Shown: positions 51,013-62,288, counted from the stretch's first letter. The stretch is 64,000 nucleotides of DNA from Pannonibacter phragmitetus DSM 14782 (GCF_000382365.1 NZ_KB908218.1:62001-126000); one strand, 5' to 3'. Notes: generated by a model from the letters alone, not told the origin. Translations and numbers: made by a program.

Positions 51013-52418
51013 GCGTTTGCTCCTTTGGCCGCATCATCCTCACCGCCCGCCAGCCGCTCCAGCGCGGCGCGCTTGCTGATGAGGGCGAGAAGGGCAGCTG
51101 CAGCACAGATGGCCAGGATCACCAGCCCGATGATGCCGAAGACCTGCACCAGCTCCAGCGTCACCCAGACCAGCCAGACGAAGCCGTCACCGATGGCGGT
51201 GATCTGCGAGGCGCCGGCGGGCATTGCAAAGCCGGAAGAGACTGCGGCCTTGGTGAAGAGCGGGGCGAGCGAGCCGGCCATGTAGAAACCGATACCCAGC
51301 GTGATCGTGCCGATGATGACCATGCGCAGCACGTTGCCCCGCACGATGGGTGCGGCGAGCGCCACGACGAAGGGGATCACGGCAAGGTCGGCGAAGAGGA
51401 TCACCCGGTTGCCCGGCAGCACCACCGACAGGAGAATCGCGATCGGCACCAGCAGCAGGGCGCTGGAGATGGCAGCCGGATGGCCGATGAGGATGGCCGA
51501 GTCGAGGCCGATGTTGATCTGGCGGTTGCCGGCGCGCTTCTGCACGAATTCGCGGGCGGCCTCCGAAACCGGGATCAGGCCTTCCATCAGGATCTTCACC
51601 ATGCGCGGCAGCAGCAGCATCACGGCGGCAAGGTTGATGCCGGTCTTTAGAACCTTGGTGATCATGCCGGCGATATCATCCGGGTTCCAGAAGCCGATGG
51701 TGCCAAGCACCACACCGATGACGAGACCCAGCACCACCGGCTCACCCAGCACGCCGAGGCGCTCCTGGATGTGATCGGTGCTGAGGTCTATGTCACGCAG
51801 GCCCGGGATACGGTCGATGACCCAGTTCACCGCCACGGCGATGGGCAGGATCTGCACCGACAGAAGATGCGGCACCGAAACACCCGGCAGGCCATAGAAG
51901 CGCTGCACGGCCTTGGCGCTCCAGTCGGCGAAGATCAGGCAGATGACGGCAATGATGGCGGCAGCGGCAAGGCCCATGCCGAGCGAATTGGTGGCCGCGA
52001 CCACCAGCGAGCCGACGAAGGCAAAGTGCCAGAAATTCCACACATCCACGTTCAGCGTACGGGTGAGACCGGCGAGCAGCATCACGACGTTCACGGCAAT
52101 GCCGATGGGGATGATCCAGAGGCCGACCTGCGAGCCGAAGGCAATGGCGGCCGAGGACGGCCAGCCCACATCGACGATGTCGCGGGTGACGCCGGTGTTC
52201 GTGGCAATGGCCTGCGCCACCTCGCTGAGGTTGGTCCACATCAGGCCGATGACGAGATTGATGCCGATGAAGGCGACGCCGATGGTGACACCGGCGCGGA
52301 ACGCCTTGCCCGGGCGGGCGCCCAGAACCACGGCAATGATGAAGATGATGATCGGCAGCAGAACCGTCGCGCCCAATCCGTCGACGACAGTCTTCAGCCC
52401 AGACAACAGGCTATCCAT
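51009..52418 (-). CDS. gatC: PTS EIIC, galactitol type
   Basis: 469 aa. It is a polytopic permease of about ten to twelve helices, beginning LKTVVDGLGATVLLPIIIFIIAVVLG, with FRAGVTIGVAFIGINLVIGLM and GLPGVSVPHLLSVQILPIA as in GatC/SgcC proteins. It binds and translocates a hexitol or related sugar while EIIB phosphorylates it. It is first gene of the gatC-gatA-gatB-HPr/EI operon, controlled from the divergent region at 52419-52715. No dehydrogenase, kinase or aldolase for the phosphorylated sugar is encoded in the operon. Confidence 0.9.
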   Translation of the reverse strand: MDSLLSGLKTVVDGLGATVLLPIIIFIIAVVLGARPGKAFRAGVTIGVAFIGINLVIGLMWTNLSEVAQAIATNTGVTRDIVDVGWPSSAAIAFGSQVGLWIIPIGIAVNVVMLLAGLTRTLNVDVWNFWHFAFVGSLVVAATNSLGMGLAAAAIIAVICLIFADWSAKAVQRFYGLPGVSVPHLLSVQILPIAVAVNWVIDRIPGLRDIDLSTDHIQERLGVLGEPVVLGLVIGVVLGTIGFWNPDDIAGMITKVLKTGINLAAVMLLLPRMVKILMEGLIPVSEAAREFVQKRAGNRQINIGLDSAILIGHPAAISSALLLVPIAILLSVVLPGNRVILFADLAVIPFVVALAAPIVRGNVLRMVIIGTITLGIGFYMAGSLAPLFTKAAVSSGFAMPAGASQITAIGDGFVWLVWVTLELVQVFGIIGLVILAICAAAALLALISKRAALERLAGGEDDAAKGANA

Positions 52419-52568
52419 GTGTTTTTCCTCCCAAGGTTCCGGCCAGAGATCCGGGCAGGCCCGGGACGGAAAGCTCTAACGCGGCAGGCACTCTCCCTCC
52501 AGGATGCCTGCTGCACTCTCCGCCGGCCCGATGCGCAATGGCCTTCTCCGGCAAAGGATCGGGCAAAT

Positions 52569-52679
52569 GTGCATCTCATGCACTTTTGTCTAAACCCGGA
52601 TATGGATATGTGTCAAGTGTGCTGATATTGAACATTTGTTCAGGTTGCTGCGACGCTCTGTCTGCATCATCTAGATGCA
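52569..52679. promoter_or_regulatory. PTS/regulator divergent control region: promoter and three palindromes
   Basis: The minus-strand promoter for gatC has -35 TTGACA (52611-52616), an 18-bp spacer and -10-like TAGACA (52587-52592). Three candidate operators surround it: GTGCAT-N3-ATGCAC (52569-52583) just downstream of the -10, a perfect TGAACA-TT-TGTTCA (52629-52642) upstream of the -35, and TGCAT-N7-ATGCA containing CATCTAGATG (52663-52679) nearer the regulator gene. Confidence 0.65.
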
Positions 52680-52715
52680 AGGTGAAATGTCCCGGCAAGG
52701 CTCGAGGGAGGAAAC

Positions 52716-53693
52716 ATGGCAAGACCCAAGTCCGGTGATGACGATCTGGGCGTGCTCGCCGCATGGCTCTATTACGTCCATGGACTGGGGCAAGAACAGG
52801 TGGCCCGGCGGCTCAACCTCTCACGCACCAAGGTCAACCGGCTGCTGGCACAGGCCCGCGACACAGGGCTTGTGAAGATTTCCGTCGAACATGAGATGGC
52901 GGAAACCCTCGCACTCAGTGACTGGATCAGCCAGCGCTACGGGGTGGAGGAATGCGTGCTGACGCCGCCGCTGGAGGCTCAGTCCTCCGAACCGGATTTC
53001 GCCGAGCGGCTGGGGCGCGAATCGGTCGGCATTGCCGCCAGCAACCACCTCTCCCGCATTCTGCTGAATACGCCGGACATGATCCTCGGCGTTGCCGGCG
53101 GGCGGACCATTGCCCGCATGGCCGATGCCATGCGCCAGCTTTCCAAAAGCGACTGCCTCGTGGTGGCCATGATCGGCGCCTCTTCCATTGATGACGGAGT
53201 GAGTTCCTATTCCGTGGCCCTGCAACTGGCAGCGACCATCGGCTGCCCCGCCCGCACCCTGCCCTTACCCAGCCACGTGGGCAGCCCGCAGACGCGCCAG
53301 ACACTGGAGCAGGACCCGGTGCTGCGGGCGATGCTGGACAAGGGCGAGACGGCGGCGCTCAACCTGCTGAGCTGCGGCGGCGTGCAGCCGGGCGGCACCT
53401 TCTTCCGGCTGGCGGGCATCGGCGCGCCGGAGGTGGAGGACGCCATCCGCGCTGGCGCCGTCAGCGAGATCGGCGGCTTTCTGCTGGCCGCTGATGGCAG
53501 TCTGGTGGACTGCGCCCTCAACGAGCGCCGCGTCGGCATCTCCTTCGAGGCACTGAAACGCGGCACCAATGTCATCATCGCTTCCGGCGCCCGCAAGACC
53601 GAGCCCCTGAAGGCGGTGATGAAGGCAGGTCTTGCCCGCACCATCATCATTGATCAGGAAATCGCCCAGGCACTCGCCCGCAAGGGGGCGTGA
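52716..53693 (+). CDS. SorC/DeoR-type sugar-binding transcriptional regulator
   Basis: 325 aa. The N-terminal sigma-factor-like helix-turn-helix is at about residues 10-60 (GLGQEQVARRLNLSRTKVNRLLAQA), followed by the SorC sugar-phosphate-binding domain with LGVAGGRTIARMADAM, SCGGVQPGGTFFRL and GISFEALKRGTNVIIASG. GGGAGGAAAC precedes the ATG. It is divergent from the PTS operon and almost certainly regulates it, with a phosphorylated sugar as effector (inference from family and position). It ends at a bidirectional hairpin facing gyrB. Confidence 0.92.
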   Translation: MARPKSGDDDLGVLAAWLYYVHGLGQEQVARRLNLSRTKVNRLLAQARDTGLVKISVEHEMAETLALSDWISQRYGVEECVLTPPLEAQSSEPDFAERLGRESVGIAASNHLSRILLNTPDMILGVAGGRTIARMADAMRQLSKSDCLVVAMIGASSIDDGVSSYSVALQLAATIGCPARTLPLPSHVGSPQTRQTLEQDPVLRAMLDKGETAALNLLSCGGVQPGGTFFRLAGIGAPEVEDAIRAGAVSEIGGFLLAADGSLVDCALNERRVGISFEALKRGTNVIIASGARKTEPLKAVMKAGLARTIIIDQEIAQALARKGA

Positions 53694-53744
53694 ACAGGGC
53701 CTGAGACATCCGCGCTGGCAGGAAGCCAGCCCCTGCGGGACGGA

Positions 53745-53768
53745 ATCCGGCGGGTCAGCCCGCCGGAT
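53745..53768. terminator. Bidirectional terminator between the SorC-type gene and gyrB
   Basis: Perfect 10-bp stem ATCCGGCGGG / CCCGCCGGAT with a TCAG loop, in the 81-bp gap between convergent stops. Confidence 0.7.
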
Positions 53769-53774
53769 CCGGCA

Positions 53775-56237
<2,463 letters not shown>

Positions 56238-56267
56238 TCACCATTCGGTCCAGGGGATCAAGATACC

Positions 56268-56295
56268 CTTATACGGCACTGGCCGGAGGGTTCAA
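56268..56295 (-). promoter_or_regulatory. Promoter of gyrB
   Basis: Minus strand: -35 TTGAAC (56290-56295), 16-bp spacer, -10 TATAAG (56268-56273), about 40 bp upstream of the gyrB start. Confidence 0.65.
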
Positions 56296-56403
56296 CCAAC
56301 CCGGCCGAATGGCCGGACCTTGGGGGTATGAACAGTGGAAAAACCATAGAAAACCGGCCTTTTGAGGGCGGGTGTTGCAGTGCGGCGGCAAGCCTGCAAC
56401 CGC

Positions 56404-57516
56404 TCAGTTGCCCAGAAGGTGGATCTCGCCGCTGTCCGGCAAGGCATCGAACAGGGCCTTATCCGTGCCCGTCATGAAAACCTGGGCTTCCAGCGCGGTC
56501 AGACGGGCAAAGAGCGCTTCCCGCCGCCCCGGGTCCAGATGCGCCGCCACCTCGTCCAGAAGCAGAATGGGTGTCATGCCCGAGACAGCCGCCGTCAGGT
56601 CCGCATGGGCGAGCACCAGCCCGATCAGCAGCGCCTTCTGCTCACCGGTGGAGGCGAGCGCTGCGGGCATCACCTTGGCCGCATGGGTGACGAGAAGATC
56701 GCTGCGGTGCGGGCCGGTGAGGGTGCGCCCTGCCGCCCGGTCGCGCGCCCGGCCTTCGCGTAACCGCCGGCGCAGCAGGTCTTCCTGATCGCTGGCAGCA
56801 AGGCCGTTGGCTTCGCTCTCGAATTCGCCGTCCAGCAGCAGCAGGGCGCGGGGGAAGGGCAGGCCCAGTTGGTCCAGCGCTTCGATCCGGCCCTGCAGCA
56901 GGCTGACGGTCTCGCGCCGGGCCAGCGCCAGCGCCACACCCAGCTCAGCCACCTGTGCTTCGATGGCTTCAAGCCAGGCCGGTGAACCGCCGTCTTCCAG
57001 CAGCTTGTTGCGGTGGCGCAGCGCCTTGTCGAAGTCATTCACCCGCCGCCCATGGGACGGATCAATCGACAGTGTCAGCCGGTCCAGAAAACGCCTGCGG
57101 TCTCCGGCAGGCCCCGTAAACAGCCCGTCCATGGCCGGAACCAGCCACAGTACCCGCAGGTACTCCAGCAGCGCTTCGGACGAGCGCGCTTCCGTGCCAT
57201 CAATCCGCACCCGGCGTCCGCTGTCATTCGGACTGTAGCCGGTGCCAAGCCGTGTTTCGCCCAAAGGGCCGGTGATCAGCGCATTGACGGCAAAGCTGCC
57301 TTCGCCACCGCGCCGGGCAATATCCGGCAGGCTGGCGCGGCGCAGGCCGCGGCCCGCGCTCAAGAGGGAGATGGCTTCCAGAATGTTGGTCTTGCCGATG
57401 CCGTTGTTTCCGGCCAGCGCCACGAGCTTCCGCTCCGGCGACAGGGCGAAATGCGCATAGTTGCGGAAATCCGTCAGCGTGAGGCGCTCAATCGCCACCT
57501 GACCGATGCCAGTCAT
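56404..57516 (-). CDS. recF: DNA replication and repair protein RecF
   Basis: 370 aa, an SMC-like ATPase. Walker A GNNGIGKTNILEAIS is near residue 36, the RecF signature LTGPHRSDL near 270, and Walker B ILLLDEVAAHLDPGRR near 320. It loads RecA at gaps with RecO and RecR. It lies between dnaN and gyrB in the classical order, but 442 bp of repeat-bearing sequence separates it from dnaN, so it may not be cotranscribed with it. Confidence 0.96.
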   Translation of the reverse strand: MTGIGQVAIERLTLTDFRNYAHFALSPERKLVALAGNNGIGKTNILEAISLLSAGRGLRRASLPDIARRGGEGSFAVNALITGPLGETRLGTGYSPNDSGRRVRIDGTEARSSEALLEYLRVLWLVPAMDGLFTGPAGDRRRFLDRLTLSIDPSHGRRVNDFDKALRHRNKLLEDGGSPAWLEAIEAQVAELGVALALARRETVSLLQGRIEALDQLGLPFPRALLLLDGEFESEANGLAASDQEDLLRRRLREGRARDRAAGRTLTGPHRSDLLVTHAAKVMPAALASTGEQKALLIGLVLAHADLTAAVSGMTPILLLDEVAAHLDPGRREALFARLTALEAQVFMTGTDKALFDALPDSGEIHLLGN

Positions 57517-57660
57517 GGTGACCCGTCATGGCATGGGACTGCGGCAGGACGGAGAGGCATTGGGGCGGCTTTTTCTCTTTTACAAAGCCTCTCGGCCCGC
57601 CTCCCTCCGGCGGGACTGCGTTTGCCCCAGCCTGACCAGAGCACCAGTTCCTCTCGCCCC

Positions 57661-57699
57661 TTGAGGGGGAGATGCCCCCGGCAGGGGGCAGAGGGGGGT
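57661..57699 (+). repeat. Intergenic mosaic palindrome, left copy
   Basis: A 39-bp unit: constant block TTGAGGGGGAGATG, a 14-bp core that folds as a 7-bp stem with a GGCA loop (TGCCCCC / GGGGGCA, including flanking bases), then constant block CAGAGGGGGGT. It lies in the 442-bp recF-dnaN gap, which has no credible gene. Confidence 0.75.
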
Positions 57700-57748
57700 A
57701 ACGGACTGTCTGCTTGAGAGAAAGGCCCTGCTTTGCTGAAACGCTGCC

Positions 57749-57787
57749 ACCCCCCTCTGTCTGCTGACGCAGACATCTCCCCCTCAA
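57749..57787 (-). repeat. Intergenic mosaic palindrome, right copy (inverted)
   Basis: The same 39-bp unit as at 57661-57699, in opposite orientation 49 bp away. Both constant blocks are identical. The 14-bp core differs in sequence but keeps the fold (TGTCTGC / GCAGACA stem with a GTCA loop), which is compensatory change. The rest of the gap (57517-57958) shows nothing else I can name. Confidence 0.75.
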
Positions 57788-57958
57788 GGGGGGAGAGGGG
57801 CGCTGCGGCGAAAGAGAGCATTGCTCCTCCTTGCGTCCGTATCAACGATTGCCCCCTCGCCGGGAGAGGAGAGCAAAGGCCCTGCCATAAGCCAGATGCA
57901 TCAGTGCGGGCACATGTCCGCAGCTGACTTGTGAACTCTTGTCCCGCTTAACCGCCCC

Positions 57959-59077
57959 TCACACCCGCATCGGCATCAGCACGAAGAGGCTGTCGCCGGT
58001 GGCGTTGTCCTGAACAAGGGTGGGAGAGCCGGAATCGGCCAGGCGGAACAGGGCGGTATCGCCCGTCAGCTGGGCGGCGATGTCCAGCAGGTAGCGGGAG
58101 TTGAAGCCGATTTCCATCGGCTCGGCATCATATTCGACGGCCAGTTCTTCCGTTGCACTGCCGGAGTCCGGGTTGTTGACCGCCAGCACAAGGCGGCCTT
58201 CGGACATGGACAGTTTCACCGCCCGGCCACGCTCGGAGGAAATGGTCGACACGCGGTCCACCGCTTCCTTGAACTCATCCCGGTCGACGCGCATTTCCTT
58301 GTCATTGTGCTGCGGAATGACGCGGCCATAATCCGGGAAGGTTCCGTCGATCAGCTTGGACGTCAGAACCACCGGTCCGTTGGTGATGCGGATCTTGGTG
58401 TCGGAGATCTCCACCGTCACCTCGGCCTCGCGGTCTTCCAGCAGCTTCTGGACTTCGCCCACCGTCTTGCGCGGCACGATGATGCCCGGCATGCCGGCAG
58501 CACCCTGCGGCGCGGGCACTTCGGCCTGGGCGAGGCGATGTCCGTCGGTGGCAACCGCCCGCACCATCTGGCCCTGATCGGTGGCCACCGTGTGCAGGTA
58601 GATACCGTTCAGATAGTAGCGCGTCTCCTCGGTGGAGATGGCGAACTGGGTGGTGTCGATCAGCTTGCGGATCGCACCCCCTGCCAGCGTGAACTGGTGG
58701 GTGAAGGTGCCGGCCGTCAGATCCGGGAAATCCGTCTCGGGCAGCATCTGCAGCGCAAAGCGCGAGCGCCCGGCCCTCAGTTCCAGCGTGGCATTGTCGC
58801 TGGAGGTTTCCAGCACGACCTGCGAGCCCTCGGGCAGCTTGCGCACGATGTCATAGATCATGTGCGCGGGCACGGTCGTCGCGCCGGGCCGCTCGATCAT
58901 CGCAGGCACCGTCTCCACGACCTCAAGGTCAAGGTCCGTCGCCTTGAGCTTGAGCGAGCCCTGATCGGCGCGCAGCAGCACGTTCGACAGGATCGGGATC
59001 GTGTTGCGGCGCTCGACAACCCGGTGCACGTGGGTCAGGGACTTGAGTAGGTCGGTCCGTTCGAGGGTCGCTTTCAT
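57959..59077 (-). CDS. dnaN: DNA polymerase III beta subunit (sliding clamp)
   Basis: 372 aa, the standard length for three clamp domains. It begins MKATLERTDLLKSLTHVHRVVERRNTIPILSNVLL and includes KATDLDLEV, FVVP-type positions replaced by MPGIIVPRKTVGEV, and ends NATGDSLFVLMPMRV, all clamp-typical. GGAAG lies 6 nt before the ATG. It encircles DNA and tethers polymerase III. A 211-bp gap containing the dnaA terminator-like hairpin separates it from dnaA. Confidence 0.98.
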   Translation of the reverse strand: MKATLERTDLLKSLTHVHRVVERRNTIPILSNVLLRADQGSLKLKATDLDLEVVETVPAMIERPGATTVPAHMIYDIVRKLPEGSQVVLETSSDNATLELRAGRSRFALQMLPETDFPDLTAGTFTHQFTLAGGAIRKLIDTTQFAISTEETRYYLNGIYLHTVATDQGQMVRAVATDGHRLAQAEVPAPQGAAGMPGIIVPRKTVGEVQKLLEDREAEVTVEISDTKIRITNGPVVLTSKLIDGTFPDYGRVIPQHNDKEMRVDRDEFKEAVDRVSTISSERGRAVKLSMSEGRLVLAVNNPDSGSATEELAVEYDAEPMEIGFNSRYLLDIAAQLTGDTALFRLADSGSPTLVQDNATGDSLFVLMPMRV

Positions 59078-59193
59078 GCGCGTCTTCCGTGTACTCGTGA
59101 CGGTCAGACCGGACGGCCTGACGCAGGAAACCGTAAGCTCCGGCAGGGCAGGAGCGGGGCATCGAACCTGCCCTTTATGGCCACAAAATGCAA

Positions 59194-59217
59194 GAGGGCG
59201 CCCGGTTGGACGCCCTC
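59194..59217 (-). terminator. Terminator-like hairpin downstream of dnaA
   Basis: 7-bp stem GAGGGCG / CGCCCTC with a 10-nt loop, followed on the minus strand by a T-rich stretch (TTGCATTTTG). It lies about 70 bp after the dnaA stop. Confidence 0.55.
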
Positions 59218-59288
59218 AAAACATCAATCTTCGCAAGGACAGCGGCAGTTTCCCCCGCTATCCCAAGTCTTCACGCAAGACTTCTGGC

Positions 59289-60776
59289 TTACGCGTCCAG
59301 CATGCGCTTCAGCAGCTCCAGCTCCTGCGCCAGCGTCACATCGGCGCGGGCCATTTCCTCGATCTTGCGCACAGCATGAAGAACCGTGGTGTGATCGCGG
59401 TTGCCGAAGCGGCGGCCGATTTCCGGCAGCGAGCGCGGCGTCATCACCTTGGCCAGATACATGGCGATCTGGCGCGGACGCACGATGGTGCGGGTGCGGC
59501 GGGCCGACAGCAGATCGGCCTTGGTCACATTATAGTGCTTGGAGACGATCCGCTGGATGTCCTCGATCTTCACCCGGCGCGGTTCGCTGGAGCGGATGAG
59601 GTCCCGAAGGGTCATCTCTGCCATTTCCTGCGTCACCGGCTGGTTGGTGAGCTGGTTATGGGCAACGAGGCGGTTCAGCGCGCCTTCCAGGTCACGTCCG
59701 GAGGACACCACGTGGCGGGCCACATAGTCCAGGACCGTGTCGGGAACGGAGAAGGCCGGGTAGGACTTCTTCAGATTGGTAACGCGGGCCGACAGGATGT
59801 TGCGGCGCAGGGAGAAGTCCGGCTCGTTGATGCCGACAACCAGGCCACCGGACAGGCGCGAGCGCACCCGGTCATCCAGCGTGTCCAGTTCGGACGGGGC
59901 GCGGTCTGCAGCCACGATGACCTGACGGGCACCGTCGATGAGGGCGTTCAGCGTGTGGCAGAACTCCTGCTGCACCTGCTTGCCATGCAGGAACTGCATG
60001 TCGTCGATGAGCAGAAGGTCGATGCTGCGCAGGGTTTCCTTGAAGGACAGGGCCGACTGGGCCTTCAGCGCCGCAACGAAACGGTACATGAAATGCTCGG
60101 CGGTCAGATAGAGCACCTTGCGGCCGGAAGCACGCGCCTTGGCGGCAACGGCCTGCATCAGATGGGTCTTGCCGAGACCAACCGAGGCATGAAGATAGAG
60201 CGGATTGAAGGTTACGGCGCCACCGGCGGCCACCTGCTTGGCAGCAGCAAGCGCCAGACCGTTGGACTCGCCCTCGACAAAGGTCTCGAACGTGTATTTC
60301 GGATCGAGCGCTGCACCCTGCAGCACGTCGCGGCTGCCCATGTCGGCTTCGGCACGGGCAAGCGCGGCGGTGGCGGCCTGCGCGGCGGCAACCGCATTGG
60401 TCGGCTCGCTCAGCGAAATCGGACGCGCCTCGGCTGCAGCTGCAGCCACAGGGCGGGCGGGCGCAGAAAGGCTGCTGCTGCTGGCCATCGGCATCTCGAC
60501 CTGACGGGGGCGCATGGCGCCGCGCACGGTCAGTTCGATGCGATGCACGTTTTCGCATTCACGCTTCCAAAGGCCCATCAGCCGGTCGCGGTAATGAGAC
60601 TGGATCCACTGCTTCAGAAAGCGGGTGGGCACGGACAGACGCACGGTGCCGTCTGCATTCTCTTCCAGATCCACACGCGCAAACCAACTGGAGAACACGT
60701 CATCCCCCAGCTCCGCGCGCAGGCTCTTTTTGACGCGGTTCCATTGTTCAGCGCCCATATCTTCCTGAACTTGCAT
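59289..60776 (-). CDS. dnaA: Chromosomal replication initiator DnaA
   Basis: 495 aa from ATG 60776, with GAGAGG upstream; the frame is open to 60872, but the family starts here ([17 protein letters not shown]). Domain I is about 1-85, an Ala-rich linker about 85-165, the AAA+ ATPase has Walker [14 protein letters not shown] and Walker [11 protein letters not shown], and domain IV ends with the DnaA-box-binding signature [18 protein letters not shown]. Walker A reads A-S-V-G-L-G-K-T where most bacteria have G-G-V-G-L-G-K-T. It initiates replication by opening oriC. Its 165-bp upstream gap adjoins a rhodanese gene. Confidence 0.98.
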   Translation of the reverse strand: MQVQEDMGAEQWNRVKKSLRAELGDDVFSSWFARVDLEENADGTVRLSVPTRFLKQWIQSHYRDRLMGLWKRECENVHRIELTVRGAMRPRQVEMPMASSSSLSAPARPVAAAAAEARPISLSEPTNAVAAAQAATAALARAEADMGSRDVLQGAALDPKYTFETFVEGESNGLALAAAKQVAAGGAVTFNPLYLHASVGLGKTHLMQAVAAKARASGRKVLYLTAEHFMYRFVAALKAQSALSFKETLRSIDLLLIDDMQFLHGKQVQQEFCHTLNALIDGARQVIVAADRAPSELDTLDDRVRSRLSGGLVVGINEPDFSLRRNILSARVTNLKKSYPAFSVPDTVLDYVARHVVSSGRDLEGALNRLVAHNQLTNQPVTQEMAEMTLRDLIRSSEPRRVKIEDIQRIVSKHYNVTKADLLSARRTRTIVRPRQIAMYLAKVMTPRSLPEIGRRFGNRDHTTVLHAVRKIEEMARADVTLAQELELLKRMLDA

Positions 60777-60941
60777 GTCGCCTCGCCTCTCGTTCGTTTC
60801 GGAAAGCAGTCCGCCACAGCCGCTTTCCCGTGTCATACGGTCAGGACGCCCGGGGGCTATCCCGTGTTTCAAGAACGACAGAACCTTCCGGAACCAGGGA
60901 GGTGGTCCCGTTGGGCCTGCCAGAATATTTCAAGAAGGATC

Positions 60942-61382
60942 CTAGCTTTGGATCCAGGGAAGGCCGCAGGCCTTCCATCCGCCGGCACTGCCCCGGTGAC
61001 CGGTCCCGTCAAGCGGGCCCTCGAAACCATCGGCAATGTTGAAGCACGATCCGTATCCTGCCTGCGTCATCGCAATGGCTGCATTCAGGCTCCGGGCGCC
61101 GGAGCGGCACAGAAAATAGATCTGAACCGTTTTGTCCAGTCCTTTCCGCTCCAGATCGGCCGAAAGTGTGGCAACGAAGTCCGGAACGGGCGAACCGGCC
61201 GGAAAACCCTGCCATTCGGTAAAGACGGCCTCCTTACCAAGGGCACGGAGATCAGGTACGCCGACGAAATTCCATTCGGCCCGGGTGCGCACATCAACCA
61301 GCACAGTATTAGGGCTGGCACTCAGCGCCTCATAAGCCGCCTTGACGTCGACGTCGCCCGCGTAAGGCATAGAATTCGACAA
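60942..61382 (-). CDS. Rhodanese-like domain protein
   Basis: 146 aa if started at TTG 61382, which has AAGGGGG at good distance; ATG 61370 (142 aa) or ATG 61418 are alternatives. It is a single rhodanese domain: TVLVDVRTRAEW near the start and the active-site cysteine loop IYFLCRSGARSLNAA, then GYGSCFNIADGFEG. It probably transfers sulfane sulfur or serves as a sulfur carrier; the partner is unknown. It lies directly upstream of dnaA on the same strand and may share its transcript. Confidence 0.88.
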   Translation of the reverse strand: MSNSMPYAGDVDVKAAYEALSASPNTVLVDVRTRAEWNFVGVPDLRALGKEAVFTEWQGFPAGSPVPDFVATLSADLERKGLDKTVQIYFLCRSGARSLNAAIAMTQAGYGSCFNIADGFEGPLDGTGHRGSAGGWKACGLPWIQS

Positions 61383-61972
61383 AAGACCCCCTTCGCAATA
61401 TTTTGTATTGCGCGCCATCGGTACAGAAATCTGAGGAGAGATCCGGGTTTAAAAAAGCTCGATAGTCGTTGAATCCGTAAAAATAACATTGCTACGCAAG
61501 GAAACCATTCCTGATCTCTGCCAGTTATGTCTCTTTGCCTGCCTTGCCATTTTTCTGGTCCACGTTTTGCTGTGCTTTTTATTTAATTTTCGAGCTTGCC
61601 CCGATGGATTGAACATACACAGGCAGCCGGAACGCGGCAACAGTTGCCTATTAACAAAATGGCCGCAGACGGCTTTTCCGCTGCGTCAGATTAACGCCTT
61701 CGCGAACGGCCTGCGGGTCAAATCCGTTCTGACTCAAGGCCTTTTCTTGATGTGCTCACGGGGGGCCAACAGGCTGGCACTTCTCCAAAAAAAAACTTCG
61801 CCACGTACTTGACTCAGGTTGAATCGGGCAGGGGATGCGGGGCGCATGCCGACATGCCCATAACTATTTGAAAAATATGAGAAAAACCTGACAAAGTCCG
61901 GCATGAGTATTTGCCGGTATACAGTGATAGTTTTATCGTGATGATTTTTTCCATGAGCTGTTCACGCAACAA
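61383..61972. other. AT-rich 590-bp intergenic region between rhodanese/dnaA and rpsT
   Basis: No credible gene is visible; short open frames on both strands lack family features and ribosome sites. The stretch is markedly AT-richer than its flanks and has homopolymer tracts, including nine A at 61787-61795. I searched by eye for the DnaA box TTATNCACA and for paired TTAA CtrA sites and found none convincing. It probably holds promoters for the rhodanese-dnaA genes. A role as an origin is not supported. Confidence 0.4.
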
Positions 61973-61999
61973 AAAACCCGGCCTTTCGGGCCGGGTTTT
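61973..61999 (-). terminator. Rho-independent terminator of rpsT
   Basis: Perfect 11-bp stem AAAACCCGGCC / GGCCGGGTTTT with a 5-nt loop; six T follow from the stem base on the minus strand. It lies about 22 bp after the rpsT stop. Confidence 0.92.
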
Positions 62000-62021
62000 G
62001 AAGCTTTTCTGACAGGCGGTA

Positions 62022-62288
62022 TCAGGCCTGAAGAGCCTTCACGCGGGCGTTCAGACGGGACACCTTGCGCGAGGCGGTGTTGCCGTGAACGACGCCCTTG
62101 GAAGCAGCGCGCATCAGCTCAGGCTGGGCAGCCTTCAGAGCTTCGGTAGCAGCGTTGTAATCGCCGGAAGCAATGGCTTCCTCGACCTTGCGCAGATAGG
62201 TGCGCACGCGGCTCCGCCGTGCCTTGTTAACAGCCGTCCGGCGGGCAATCTTGCGGGCCGCCTTGGTGGCCGAGGGAGTGTTGGCCAT
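62022..62288 (-). CDS. rpsT: 30S ribosomal protein S20
   Basis: 88 aa. It begins [22 protein letters not shown] and is highly basic and helical, with [24 protein letters not shown] typical of S20, which binds 16S rRNA during 30S assembly. ATG 62288 gives the family start; ten upstream codons are open but not conserved. It has its own good promoter (62414-62442) and terminator, so it is an independent unit within the mutM-ech-rpsT-dnaA order. Confidence 0.97.
   Translation of the reverse strand: MANTPSATKAARKIARRTAVNKARRSRVRTYLRKVEEAIASGDYNAATEALKAAQPELMRAASKGVVHGNTASRKVSRLNARVKALQA

Noticed and set aside
60880-60903. LexA-like GAAC repeats upstream of dnaA
   Set aside because: The GAAC copies are spaced by 4 and 6 bp, not 7, so they do not match the operator.
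59001-61472. An 823-codon open frame on the plus strand
   Set aside because: It is antisense to dnaA and the rhodanese gene; no domain is recognisable.
61489-61812. A possible 107-aa membrane protein on the plus strand upstream of dnaA
   Set aside because: There is no ribosome site, the second half is without pattern, and the hydrophobic start is explained by AT-rich composition.
61383-61972. Chromosomal origin of replication
   Set aside because: No DnaA boxes or CtrA sites were found by eye, and dnaA proximity alone is not enough in Hyphomicrobiales.
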